Below are positions 35,106-43,435 of a stretch of DNA of 56,196 bases, one piece after another (the first letter of the stretch is position 1; each line of letters starts with the position of its first letter). The notes beneath the pieces were generated by a model. The model worked only from the letters and a program-made list of their open reading frames with translations. It did not search any database and was not told the origin of the DNA. The stretch is from an uncultured bacterium (lineage in GTDB: Bacteria > Pseudomonadota > Gammaproteobacteria > Burkholderiales > CAIKXV01), in assembly GCA_903873475.1 (NCBI GenBank), contig CAIQON010000088.1:1-56196 (forward strand), written 5' to 3'. A program made the position numbers and the translations under genes.

Positions 35106-35585
35106 TCAGCCAAGCGCGCAGGAGCGGATCGCCCGCACGATGCCGACGTAGCCGGTGCAGCGGCAGAGGTTGCCGGACATGTCGCGCCGGATCTCGGCTT
35201 CGTCCGCGCCGGGCTTGCGTTCGAGCAGATCGACCGCCGACACCAGCATCCCGGGCGTGCAGTAGCCACACTGCAGCGCATGCTCGGCCTGGAAGGCCGC
35301 GCGCAGCCGATCGACCAGCGGACCGGACAGCCCCTCGACCGTGGTCACCGCACGGCCGTCGCAGGCCGCGGCCAGGGTGATGCACGCACGCACCGGCTGG
35401 CCGTCGAGCAGCACGGTGCAGGCGCCGCAGACACCATGCTCGCATCCGGCGTGCGTGCCGGTCAGGTGCAGCGCATCGCGCAGCAGGTCGCACAGGGACG
35501 TGCGCGCCTCGGTACGGACCTGCCGTGCCGTGCCGTTGACGGTCAGTTGCAGGTCGATCGCGGGTTCGGCTGGAGCATCCATCAT
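35106..35585 (-). CDS. Molybdenum hydroxylase [2Fe-2S] small subunit (CoxS/XdhA-like)
   Basis: Iron-sulfur subunit of 159 aa that passes electrons from the molybdenum site to FAD. The plant-ferredoxin-type cluster ligands are Cys48, 53, 56 and 68 (GCEHGVCGACTVLL, RAC), and the second cluster Cys106, 109, 141 and 143 (QCGYCTPGM, GNLCRCTGY). It overlaps the FAD subunit gene by 4 nt (ATGA). Gene order large-medium-small, read on the minus strand, is typical of some CoxLMS/IorAB-like systems. Length is as expected. Confidence 0.93.
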   Translation of the reverse strand: MMDAPAEPAIDLQLTVNGTARQVRTEARTSLCDLLRDALHLTGTHAGCEHGVCGACTVLLDGQPVRACITLAAACDGRAVTTVEGLSGPLVDRLRAAFQAEHALQCGYCTPGMLVSAVDLLERKPGADEAEIRRDMSGNLCRCTGYVGIVRAIRSCALG

Positions 35586-36445
35586 CGGTTCGCCAGTATG
35601 TCGTTCACGGCTTCCGCCGCCATCTGCGCATGCAGGTGCCGCGCGTAGGCATCGCCCGGGGCGATCGAGTCGGGCAGCGCGGCCGCGATGCGCTCGTGCA
35701 GGCCCGCGCGCCGCTGCGCCTCGCCGCCGGCGATGCCTGCGAGCGCCGCTCGATCGAGCGCGATCGCGACCGGCGCGCCACCGGTCGCCCCCAGCCAGGC
35801 CTCGACGGCCTCGCCGCCGCGGTCGATGCAGATGGCCATGGCATGCGCGAACTCGCCGACCTTGCGGCAGTGCTTGCGATGGCCCCAGCGACAGATGGCG
35901 GAACCGGGCAGCACGACCGCGGCCACCACCTCGCCTGGTTCGATCGCGGTCTCGAACAGGCCGAGGCAGAACGCGCTGGCCGCGACGCTGCGACGGCCGG
36001 CGGGTCCGGCGAGTTCGATCGTCGCACCGAGCGCCGCCAGCGCACTCGGCCAGTCGGCCGCCGGATCAGCATGCGCGAGGCTGCCTCCGATGGTGCCGCG
36101 GCAACGGATGGCCCGGTAGGCGATCCCTCCCGCGACATGGCGCAGCACGTCTGCGACCCCGGGCGGCAACCGATCGCTGGCGGGCAAGTCTTCGAGCATC
36201 GCATGCGTCACGCAGGCACCGATGCGCACGCCACCGTCGGGCAGCACGTCGATCGCACGCAACCCGTCGATGCGATGGATGTCGACCAGCAGCGTCGGCC
36301 GGACCAGCCGCAGGTTGAGCATCGGGCCCAGGCTCTGGCCACCCGCGATCACGCGCACCTCGTCGTCGGGACCGGCGGCAGCCAGCGCGGCGATGGCCTC
36401 GTCCAGCGACGCGGCCCGGTGGTAGCGGAACGGGGCCGGCTTCAT
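35582..36445 (-). CDS. Molybdenum hydroxylase FAD subunit (CoxM-like)
   Basis: FAD-binding subunit of 287 aa. Flavin-binding segments RVIAGGQSLGPMLNLRL and CRGTIGGSLAHADPAADWPSALAALGA match CoxM/CutM/XdhB medium subunits. A C-terminal CoxM-like domain follows. The start MKPAPFRYHRAASLDEAIA is family-typical and overlaps the large subunit gene by ATGA. A short KHCRKVGEFAHAM segment with two basic residues resembles the FAD adenine-side loop. No frameshift or unusual composition is evident. Confidence 0.92.
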   Translation of the reverse strand: MKPAPFRYHRAASLDEAIAALAAAGPDDEVRVIAGGQSLGPMLNLRLVRPTLLVDIHRIDGLRAIDVLPDGGVRIGACVTHAMLEDLPASDRLPPGVADVLRHVAGGIAYRAIRCRGTIGGSLAHADPAADWPSALAALGATIELAGPAGRRSVAASAFCLGLFETAIEPGEVVAAVVLPGSAICRWGHRKHCRKVGEFAHAMAICIDRGGEAVEAWLGATGGAPVAIALDRAALAGIAGGEAQRRAGLHERIAAALPDSIAPGDAYARHLHAQMAAEAVNDILANR

Positions 36446-38868
36446 GGCGGCGGCATCCAGGTGAACGCCGGCTCGGCCGGCCGGTCGCCGGCACCCTCGC
36501 GCACGCGCGCCGCCTGCAGCGCCGTCCACACATCGCGCGCAGTGACCGGTGCGCGCGTCACCGACACGCCCAGCCCGCGCAATGCATCGGTCACGGCATT
36601 GCCGATGGCGGCCGGCCCGCCGATGCAGCCGCCCTCGCCGGTGCCCTTCATGCCGTAGGCAGTGAACGGCGACAGCGTGTGCTGGTGTTCGATGCGCACC
36701 TCGGGCACTTCGCCGAAGCCCGGCAACAGGTAGTCGGCGAGCGTGACTGTACCCGGCTGCCCCTGTGCGTCGTAGCGGATCTCTTCCAGCAGTGCCTGGC
36801 CGATGCCCTGCGCGACGCCGCCGTAGACCTGCCCGTCGACGATCATCGGATTGATGGTCTGTCCGCAGTCCTCGACGACCAGGTAGTCGAGCAGCCGGAC
36901 AGCCCCGGTCTCGGTATCGACCGCGACCCGGGCCGCATGCACGCCCGCCGAGAACGCACCGGTCTCGACCGGCGGGCGGTAGCTCGCGAGGAACTCGAGT
37001 CCGGGCTCGATGCCGTCGGGCAGTTCATGCACGTACTGCAGCGCCACCTGGGCAAGCCGCGCGAACGGCAGCGGCGCGGTGCCCTCGGGCCCATGGACGG
37101 CCTGCGCACCGACCGACAGCCCGCCGGGCGCGGCCTGCATCAGGTGCGCAGCGATCGCGCGCAGCCGGTCGACCAGCCGGCCGCACGCCTGGTGTACCGC
37201 ACCGCCCGCGAGCACGACCGAGCGCGACGCGAAGGTACCGTTGCCGTAGGGCACGACATCGGTGTCGCCGGCGCGCACGCTGATCCGCTCGATCGGGATC
37301 GACGTCACTTCGCTCGCGATCTGGGCGAGCGTGGTCGCATGGCCCTGGCCGTGCGAGCAGACGCTGGTCTCGATGGTGAGCGAACCGGCGATGTCCATCC
37401 GGATGCGCGCGCTCTCGAAACCATAGAGCACGACCGAGCCACGCGCGAAGAATTCCTTCGCCGTGTGCGCGGTCTGCTCGACGTACCACGCGTAGCCGAT
37501 GCCGATGCGTTCGCGCGCATCCGCCGGTGCAGCCTGCTGCGCCGCGCGCACGTGTGCATGCCCGAGCGCATGCACCGCGGTATCCATCATCGGCGGGTAG
37601 TTGCCGGTGTCGTAGACCAGCCCGGTCGCGGAGACATACGGAAAGGCATCGGTGGGGATCAGGTTGCGCCGCCGAAGCGCATGCGGTTCGATGCCCAGCA
37701 CATGCGCTAGCTCGTCCAGCGTGCGTTCCATCGCGAAGCAGGCCGCGGGACGCCCGACGCCCCGGTACGGACCGGTCGGCGCCTTGTTGGTGCAGGCACT
37801 CATCGCGGTCGCGCGGTAGTTGCGGATGCGGTACGGGCCGGGCATGACGTTGGCCGCCATGTTGGCCTCGATCGCACTCGTCGACGGCAGCATCGAGTAG
37901 GCGCCACCGTCGACCAGGTATTCGGCTTCCAGCGCGAGTATCTCGCCGTCGCGGCTCGCGTGGATGGTCACCGTCTCGTCGTTCTCGCGCGCATGGCAGG
38001 CCGACAGCAGGTGCTCCATCCGGTCTTCGATCCAGCGCACCGCGGTGCCGAGCCGGATCGAGATCGCGGCCACCGCGAGTTCTTCCGGATACAGGTTGGT
38101 CTTGACGCCGAACGCACCGCCGACATCGGGCACCACCACCTGGATGCGGTGCTGGTCGATGCCGATCAGCTGCTCGGCCAGGAAGTCGCGCTGGATGTGC
38201 GGCCGCTGGCAGCAGGTATGGAACAGCAGCCGGCCCTGCGCGCGGTCGAACACCGACAGGCAGCCGCGCGTCTCGAGGGGGGACGGCGCCAGACGCTCCA
38301 TCCGGTAGCGCCGGGTCAGGTGCACCTCGGCGCGTGCGGCCGCACCGTCGAAGTCGCCGAAGGTGCGGGTGAACTTCATGAAGTGGTTGCCCGCCCAGCC
38401 TTCATGCATCAGCGGCGCCTCGGGCGCGAACGCAGCGCGCGCCGAGGCGATCACCGGCAGCGGATCGATGTCGACCTCGACCTGTTCGGCCAGGTCTTCG
38501 GCCCGCGCCCGGCTCGATGCGACCACGGCCGCGATCGTCTGGCCGACGAAGCGTACCCGGTCGGTCGCGAGGCACGGATAGGCCGCAGCCTGGAACCCGG
38601 GACGGTTCAGCTTCGCGACGATCGGCCGCGCGAGATCGTGCAGGTCGGCTGCCGTCCAGAACGATTCACCGGCTGCGAGCGTCGGTGCGCGCACCGCACG
38701 CACCACGCCGTGCGCGACGGTGCTGCGCACGAAGGCGAGGTGCAGCGCGCCTGGCCACGGGATGTCAGCGACGAAGCGACCCGCACCGTGCAGGTGGCGT
38801 TCATCCTCCGTGCGCCGCACCGGATGGCCGACGCTCGCGTACGCCGCAGATGCCTTGTCCATGCGCAT
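36442..38868 (-). CDS. Molybdenum hydroxylase large subunit (xanthine dehydrogenase/CoxL-like)
   Basis: Molybdopterin-binding catalytic subunit of 808 aa; it hydroxylates a C-H bond with water. N-domain (residues about 10-130) GHPVRRTEDERHLHGAGRFVADI; molybdopterin contacts around VVPDVGGAFGVKT and PTGPYRGVGRPAACFAMER. The latter lacks the VAYRCSF loop of true CO dehydrogenase, so CO is not the substrate. The catalytic Glu lies in KGTGEGGCIGG near the C-terminus. Likely substrates are aromatic heterocycles or aldehydes (isoquinoline, nicotinate, aldehyde oxidoreductase groups). No maturation genes (CoxDEF, XdhC, MobA-like) are adjacent. Confidence 0.92.
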   Translation of the reverse strand: MRMDKASAAYASVGHPVRRTEDERHLHGAGRFVADIPWPGALHLAFVRSTVAHGVVRAVRAPTLAAGESFWTAADLHDLARPIVAKLNRPGFQAAAYPCLATDRVRFVGQTIAAVVASSRARAEDLAEQVEVDIDPLPVIASARAAFAPEAPLMHEGWAGNHFMKFTRTFGDFDGAAARAEVHLTRRYRMERLAPSPLETRGCLSVFDRAQGRLLFHTCCQRPHIQRDFLAEQLIGIDQHRIQVVVPDVGGAFGVKTNLYPEELAVAAISIRLGTAVRWIEDRMEHLLSACHARENDETVTIHASRDGEILALEAEYLVDGGAYSMLPSTSAIEANMAANVMPGPYRIRNYRATAMSACTNKAPTGPYRGVGRPAACFAMERTLDELAHVLGIEPHALRRRNLIPTDAFPYVSATGLVYDTGNYPPMMDTAVHALGHAHVRAAQQAAPADARERIGIGYAWYVEQTAHTAKEFFARGSVVLYGFESARIRMDIAGSLTIETSVCSHGQGHATTLAQIASEVTSIPIERISVRAGDTDVVPYGNGTFASRSVVLAGGAVHQACGRLVDRLRAIAAHLMQAAPGGLSVGAQAVHGPEGTAPLPFARLAQVALQYVHELPDGIEPGLEFLASYRPPVETGAFSAGVHAARVAVDTETGAVRLLDYLVVEDCGQTINPMIVDGQVYGGVAQGIGQALLEEIRYDAQGQPGTVTLADYLLPGFGEVPEVRIEHQHTLSPFTAYGMKGTGEGGCIGGPAAIGNAVTDALRGLGVSVTRAPVTARDVWTALQAARVREGAGDRPAEPAFTWMPPP

Positions 38869-38956
38869 GAGTGTAGAACGATTCCGGCGCGGTAGCTGCG
38901 ACTGTCCGCGTGCATCGCGGCGGCGTCAGGCTGCGCGGATCGGAGCGCACCGCCGC

Positions 38957-39358
38957 TCAGGGCCGGCGAGTCGTTCTGGACAGCAGCCGCCCGACGACAG
39001 GCAATGCCAGCCATGCACCGATCGTCGCACCGACAACATCGGCCACAAGGTCGGCGACATCGGACTGCCTGCCCGGAATCGACCGCTGCAGCCATTCGTC
39101 GAGCAACCCGGTAGCCACTGCCATCGCAATGGCCAGCGCCCGCCGCCGCTCGCCGAGCGCGACGCACCAGCAGCCGGCGAGCATGCCGTAGGTCAGCGCA
39201 TGCAGCAGCTTGTCCGGGAAGCGCGACATCACATGCACCGCCTCGGGCACGCGACCGCCGACCAGGATCGCCAGCGTCAGCAGCGACGCACCGACAGCGG
39301 CTACCGTCCGCGCGGTCGTGGCCAGCGGTAGCCGGCCGGCCGATGCCGCCGGCATCAT
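38957..39358 (-). CDS. VanZ-family membrane protein
   Basis: Integral membrane protein of 133 aa with about four hydrophobic segments. The conserved centre is DKLLHALTYGMLAGCW and LLDEWLQRSIPGRQSDVADLVADVVGATIGA, typical of VanZ-like proteins (glycopeptide resistance accessory proteins and relatives of unknown function). It overlaps the Bug no. 9 gene by ATGA. Its gene lies 88 nt upstream of the molybdenum hydroxylase. No van genes are present, so a resistance role is not implied. Confidence 0.82.
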   Translation of the reverse strand: MMPAASAGRLPLATTARTVAAVGASLLTLAILVGGRVPEAVHVMSRFPDKLLHALTYGMLAGCWCVALGERRRALAIAMAVATGLLDEWLQRSIPGRQSDVADLVADVVGATIGAWLALPVVGRLLSRTTRRP

Positions 39359-40350
39359 TCGATCCTGGTGCCGGTCGCCTTCACCACCTTCGCCCAGATC
39401 TCGGCGTCGGCGCGGATGATCGCGGCAAACTCGGCCGGACTCGATGTCCGGATCTCGATGCCCTGCGCCGTCAGCCGCTCGCGCACGTCAGGCTGCGCGA
39501 GCACCTTCAGGATATCCGCGTTGAGCCGGTTCACCACGGGCCCCGGCGTGCCCGCCGGGGCGAGGAAGCCCTGCCAGGAGAGCACCTCGAAGCCGGGGAA
39601 CCCGGACTCGGCCATCGTCGGGATGTCGGCGGCTGCCGGCGTCCGCTTCGCCTGCGCGACCGCAAGCGCGCGCACCTTGTTCGCGCGCACCTGCGCGATC
39701 GCGGTCGGGATGTTGTCGAACATCAGCGAGACCTGCCCCGCGACCAGGTCCATCATCGCCGGCGCGCCACCCTTGTAGGGCACATGGTTCATCTTCACGC
39801 CGGCGCGCAGGCTGAACAGTTCGGTGGTGAGGTGCGGCAATGCGCCGGTTCCGGTGGACGCGTAGTTGAGTTGCCCCGGCTGGGCCCGCGCGATCGCGAT
39901 CAGGTCCTTCACGCTCTTCACCGGCAACGATGGATGCGTGACCAGCAGCACCGGCGTGACCGCGGCGATCGTGATCGGCGCGAAATCGGTGGCCGGGTTG
40001 TACGGCAGCTTCGGGTACAGGGCGGGCGCGATCGACTGGGTGGCGTTCACGCCGAGGAACAAGGTGTAGCCGTCCGGCGCCGACTTGGCGACGAAGTCCG
40101 CGCCGATGGTGCCGCCCGCGCCGGCGCGGTTCTCGACGAGCACCGGCTGCCCGAGCGTGTCGCCCAGCCGGGCACCGACCACCCGCGCGAGGATGTCCGA
40201 GATGCCGCCCGGCGCGAAGCCTGCCACCAGCCGCACCGGCTTGGCTGGCCAGGCCGGCTGGGCCTGGACCGGCCCTGCCAGCGCCAGCGCGAAAGCGGCC
40301 GTGCAGGAAACGGCTGCGAGGAGGGAACGGGCACGATGGAAGACAGGCAT
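39355..40350 (-). CDS. Bug/TctC-family periplasmic substrate-binding protein (no. 9)
   Basis: Receptor of 331 aa. Signal peptide MPVFHRARSLLAAVSC..., cleavage near GPVQAQ; the ATG follows GAGGT. The mature part is canonical: AWPAKPVRLVAGFAPGGISDI, VENRAGAGGTIGADFV, SAPDGYTLFLG, THPSLPVKSVKDL and HVPYKGGAPAMMDLVAGQ. It is divergent from the GntR regulator at 40544 and upstream of VanZ and the molybdenum hydroxylase, so the GntR region may control both directions (inference). A weak -10 (GATAAT on the minus strand, 40396-40391) precedes it. Confidence 0.92.
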   Translation of the reverse strand: MPVFHRARSLLAAVSCTAAFALALAGPVQAQPAWPAKPVRLVAGFAPGGISDILARVVGARLGDTLGQPVLVENRAGAGGTIGADFVAKSAPDGYTLFLGVNATQSIAPALYPKLPYNPATDFAPITIAAVTPVLLVTHPSLPVKSVKDLIAIARAQPGQLNYASTGTGALPHLTTELFSLRAGVKMNHVPYKGGAPAMMDLVAGQVSLMFDNIPTAIAQVRANKVRALAVAQAKRTPAAADIPTMAESGFPGFEVLSWQGFLAPAGTPGPVVNRLNADILKVLAQPDVRERLTAQGIEIRTSSPAEFAAIIRADAEIWAKVVKATGTRIE

Positions 40351-40440
40351 GGCGGACCTCGGGCGGGTTGTAGACGCGGACGCTGCGCGGATTATCCGTG
40401 CAGCGGTGAAAATGCATTCAGACATGCCAAGAGAAGTTGT

Positions 40441-40469
40441 TTGACATGTCAGATCAGGTTTTCTAGACT
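40441..40469 (+). promoter_or_regulatory. Sigma70 promoter with overlapping palindromic operator for the GntR-cupin-UbiD-Rieske operon
   Basis: TTGACA (40441-40446, perfect -35) is followed after 17 nt by TAGACT (40464-40469, -10), giving a start about 70 nt before the GTG of the regulator gene. The palindrome TGACATGTCA (40442-40451) overlaps the -35 box. GntR/FCD regulators often bind short palindromes over their own promoter, so autorepression relieved by a pathway ligand is likely. Confidence 0.65.
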
Positions 40470-40543
40470 AATCCCATCGTGATTCCCGCTTTCGCCCGAT
40501 CCAAGCCGCAGCCCCGCACGCCGTCCTGTCCGAGAGCGGCCGC

Positions 40544-41317
40544 GTGAACGACCTGACCGTTCCAGAGGGGGTTGCCGCAATCCACCCGGCGCGTGCGCCG
40601 AAAGGCACTGCCGCCGCGGCCACCGCCGACAGCGCCGGCCCCCTTCTGAACGACCAGGCCTACGACCGGATCAAGCACGACATCATCGCCTGCATGCTGC
40701 CGCCCGGATCCGGCATCTCCGAATCCCAGCTCGGCGCGCAGTACGGTTTCGGCAAGGCGCCGATCCGGATGGCCCTGCAGCGGCTTGCCCACGAGGGGCT
40801 GGTGCGCGCGATGCCCCGGCGCGGCTACGTGGTCTCGCCGGTCACGCTGCAGGACATCCAGGACATCTTCGAACTGCGGCTCATGCTCGAACCACAGGCC
40901 GCGCGGCTCGCCGCAGGCAAGGTCGATGCCAGCCGGCTGAAGCTGCTCGACGATGTCTGCCGGGCCGGCTATCGGCCAGGCGATATCGCCAGCACGCACC
41001 GGTTCCTCGAGGCCAACGCGAGCTTCCATGTGACGATCGCCCAGGCGACCGGCAACCAGCGGCTCGCGCACACCATCGAGGCGTTGCTCGACGAAATGAC
41101 CCGGCTGCTGCACATGGGCCTCACCTCGCGCGACCGCACCACTGAAATGCAGCATGAGCACGGCGCCCTGGTGAAGGCACTGCGGCGGGCAGACGGCATC
41201 ACCGCTGAGCAGATCTGCCGCGAGCAGATCGAGGCCGCGCGCGACATGGTGCTGACCGCCGCACTGAAGAGCCGCGCCGTGATGACCATGGCAATCCCGA
41301 CCGGAGACCTCGGATGA
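40544..41317 (+). CDS. GntR-family transcription regulator (FadR/FCD subfamily)
   Basis: Regulator of 257 aa. After a 35-residue Ala-rich N-terminus comes a winged helix-turn-helix (about 38-98: AYDRIKHDIIACMLPPGSGISESQLGAQYGFGKAPIRMALQRLAHEGLV..RRGYVVSP) and an all-helical FCD effector domain (about 105-235, with ELRLMLEPQAARLAAG, FLEANASFHVTIAQATGN and EHGALVKAL carrying acidic and His metal/ligand residues). The start is GTG; no ATG lies between it and residue 50. It overlaps the cupin gene by ATGA. It is the only clear transcription regulator in the window and likely controls the downstream operon and perhaps Bug no. 9. Confidence 0.9.
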   Translation: MNDLTVPEGVAAIHPARAPKGTAAAATADSAGPLLNDQAYDRIKHDIIACMLPPGSGISESQLGAQYGFGKAPIRMALQRLAHEGLVRAMPRRGYVVSPVTLQDIQDIFELRLMLEPQAARLAAGKVDASRLKLLDDVCRAGYRPGDIASTHRFLEANASFHVTIAQATGNQRLAHTIEALLDEMTRLLHMGLTSRDRTTEMQHEHGALVKALRRADGITAEQICREQIEAARDMVLTAALKSRAVMTMAIPTGDLG

Positions 41318-41823
41318 ACACTTCGTTGCGCAAGCTGATCGACGGCACCACCGCGGCGACGCTGGTCGACGGCGCGATCGAACCGCAGGCCGTCCTGTCC
41401 GCGATCCGCGGCTCGCTGGTCGACCTTGACCTCCTGGCCGAGGAGCATCGCCTCAGCAAGCCGGACACCTATACCCGCCACCTGTTGCACGCAGATCCGA
41501 ACGGGCTTTTCTCGATCCTCGCGCTCGTCTGGGGGCCCGGCCAGGGCAGCCCGGTGCACGGCCACCACACCTGGTGCGGCGTCGGCGTCTACGCGGGCGA
41601 ACTGACCGAAAGCCATTACCGGATGTCGCCCGGAGACCTGCACCCGGTCGAGATCCGTACCGTGCGGCGTGCTACTGGCGATTCCTGCTTCGACAGCGGA
41701 CATGACGGCATCCATCGTATCGTCAACCGGTCCGACTCGATCGCGATTTCCATCCATATCTACGGCGTCGGAGCCGACAAGATCACCACCGGCGTCAATC
41801 GCATCTACCCGATGCCCTCCTGA
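41314..41823 (+). CDS. Cysteine dioxygenase-family cupin
   Basis: Non-heme iron cupin of 169 aa, in the family of cysteine dioxygenase and 3-mercaptopropionate dioxygenase. The iron-binding His residues lie in PVHGHHTWCGVGVYAG and DGIHRIVN, with a further SIHIYG. Members oxidise thiols to sulfinates with dioxygen. It is coupled to GntR by ATGA and followed 98 nt later by the MDR gene. In the context of a UbiD/Rieske operon a thiol dioxygenase is unexpected; it may serve another substrate or handle a sulfur-containing intermediate (inference). Confidence 0.8.
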   Translation: MNTSLRKLIDGTTAATLVDGAIEPQAVLSAIRGSLVDLDLLAEEHRLSKPDTYTRHLLHADPNGLFSILALVWGPGQGSPVHGHHTWCGVGVYAGELTESHYRMSPGDLHPVEIRTVRRATGDSCFDSGHDGIHRIVNRSDSIAISIHIYGVGADKITTGVNRIYPMPS

Positions 41824-41921
41824 AGCTTCGGTTCGTCGCCGGCCGGGCCGCCACACGCGTGCCCGGCCGGTGCCGCTTCCGCAGCCGTCCACCAACGCAA
41901 GAACACCAAGGAGTTTCCCCG

Positions 41922-42926
41922 ATGCGCGCAGTCGTGCTGAAGTCCCATGGCCCCCTCGACAACCTCGAGTACATCGCCGATTACCGTGACCCGACGATCA
42001 AGGAAGGCCATGTCATCCTGCGCACCCGCGCAACCTCGTTCAACTACCACGACGTGTTCACCGTTCGCGGCATGCCCGGCATCAAGGTCCCGCTGCCGGT
42101 GATCATCGGCCTGGACCTCGCCGGCGAGATCATCGAAGTCGGCGCCGGCGTCGAGGGCTGGAAGATCGGCGACCGCGTGCTGGTGAACCCGCTCGACCCG
42201 AAGATCGGCCTGATGGGCGAGATGATGGACGGCGGCCTGGCCGAGAAGTGCCTGGTCAACCAGAAGCAGCTGATCCGCATGCCCGACGGCGTGACCTTCG
42301 AGGAAGCCTGCGCGCTGCCGGTCGCCTACGGCACCGCGCACCGCATGATCATGACCCACAACACGATCAAGAAGGGCGACAAGGTCCTGGTGCTGGGCGC
42401 CTCGGGCGGCGTGGGCACCGGCTGCGTGCTGCTGGCCAAGATGCTGGGCGCCGAAGTCATCGCCTGCGCCTCGAGCGACGACAAGATCCAGCGCCTGACC
42501 GACCTCGGCGCCGACCACGTGATCAACTACAAGACCACCGACTTCTCGAAGTGGGTGAACGAGAAGTTCGGCAAGCCGCAGCGGCGCAGCTACGAAGGCG
42601 GCGTCGACGTGGTGATCAACTTCACCGGTGGCGACACCTGGGCCCCGTCGCTCAAGTGCACCAAGCGTGGCGGCAGCATCCTCACCTGCGGAGCCACCGC
42701 CGGCTTCGACCCGAAGGAAGACCTGCGCTACATCTGGAGCTTCGAGCTCAACATCAAGGGTTCGAACAGCTTCTACAACGAAAACCTGAGCGCACTGATG
42801 GACATGATCCAGAAGGGCGAGATGAAGCCGGTGATCGACGTCGTGCTGCCGCTCGAGCGGGCGAAGGAAGGCCTCGCGCTCATCGAGAACCGCGAAGTGT
42901 TCGGCAAGGTCGTCGTCACCCCCTGA
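41922..42926 (+). CDS. Zinc-independent MDR (quinone oxidoreductase-like) reductase
   Basis: Medium-chain dehydrogenase/reductase of 334 aa. The N-domain has RTRATSFNYHDVFTVRGMPGIKVPLPVIIGLDLAGEIIEVGAGV; the Cys of catalytic zinc sites and the structural four-Cys lobe are absent. The Rossmann domain shows VLVLGASGGVGTGCVLLAKMLGAEVIA with an NADPH-type AASGGVG pattern and GADHVINYKTTDF. It would reduce or oxidise an enone, quinone or alpha,beta-unsaturated CoA or ketone. The ATG follows AAGGAG. It is in the operon 70 nt before the thioesterase. Confidence 0.88.
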   Translation: MRAVVLKSHGPLDNLEYIADYRDPTIKEGHVILRTRATSFNYHDVFTVRGMPGIKVPLPVIIGLDLAGEIIEVGAGVEGWKIGDRVLVNPLDPKIGLMGEMMDGGLAEKCLVNQKQLIRMPDGVTFEEACALPVAYGTAHRMIMTHNTIKKGDKVLVLGASGGVGTGCVLLAKMLGAEVIACASSDDKIQRLTDLGADHVINYKTTDFSKWVNEKFGKPQRRSYEGGVDVVINFTGGDTWAPSLKCTKRGGSILTCGATAGFDPKEDLRYIWSFELNIKGSNSFYNENLSALMDMIQKGEMKPVIDVVLPLERAKEGLALIENREVFGKVVVTP

Positions 42927-42996
42927 TGCACCGTGGCGGGGCGCGCGCCGACGTGGCGCCCGCCCCGCCCTGCACCCACCCGAGAGAGATCAAAGC

Positions 42997-43428
42997 ATGG
43001 CCGACAAGCCCACCCCCGAACAACTGAATGCCCGCCTCGCCAAGAGCCCCTACAACTCATGGCTCGGCCTGACCGTCACCTCGGTCGGCGAAGACACCAT
43101 CGAGATGACCGCGAAATGGCGCGAGGAGTGGGTCGTGAACCCCGCAGGTGGCTACACGCACGGCGGCATCCTCGCCGCGCTGGTCGACGTGGTCGCCGAC
43201 TACGCGATCGCCGTGAAGAACGGCAACCCGGTACCGACCATCGACCTGCGCGTCGACTACCACCGCGCGGCCAAGGGCGACCTGAAGTGCACGGGAAAGA
43301 TCGTGCGTTTCGGTGGCCAGTTCACCTGCGCCGAAGCCTATGTGTACGACGCGGCGGGCAACCTCTGCGCAAGCGGCCGCGGCACCTACTTCACCGCACC
43401 GCCGGCGCCGGCGCCCGCGAAAGGCTGA
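42997..43428 (+). CDS. PaaI-family hotdog thioesterase
   Basis: Acyl-CoA thioesterase-like protein of 143 aa with the hotdog central helix motif WVVNPAGGYTHGGILAALVDVVADYAI (residues about 45-72); the Gly-rich PxGxxHGG loop and the downstream Asp are the usual active-site elements. It hydrolyses an aryl- or acyl-CoA, possibly a dead-end CoA ester of the pathway. The ATG follows GAGAGA. UbiD starts 7 nt after its stop. Ala/Pro-rich tail. Confidence 0.88.
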   Translation: MADKPTPEQLNARLAKSPYNSWLGLTVTSVGEDTIEMTAKWREEWVVNPAGGYTHGGILAALVDVVADYAIAVKNGNPVPTIDLRVDYHRAAKGDLKCTGKIVRFGGQFTCAEAYVYDAAGNLCASGRGTYFTAPPAPAPAKG

Positions 43429-43435
43429 GCCCGCC

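Noticed and set aside
36442-38868. Annotation as aerobic CO dehydrogenase
   Set aside because: The catalytic Cys loop of CoxL (VAYRCSF) is replaced by PYRGVGR; no Cox accessory genes.
38957-39358. Glycopeptide-resistance determinant (VanZ)
   Set aside because: Only the broad VanZ-like fold is present, with no other van genes.
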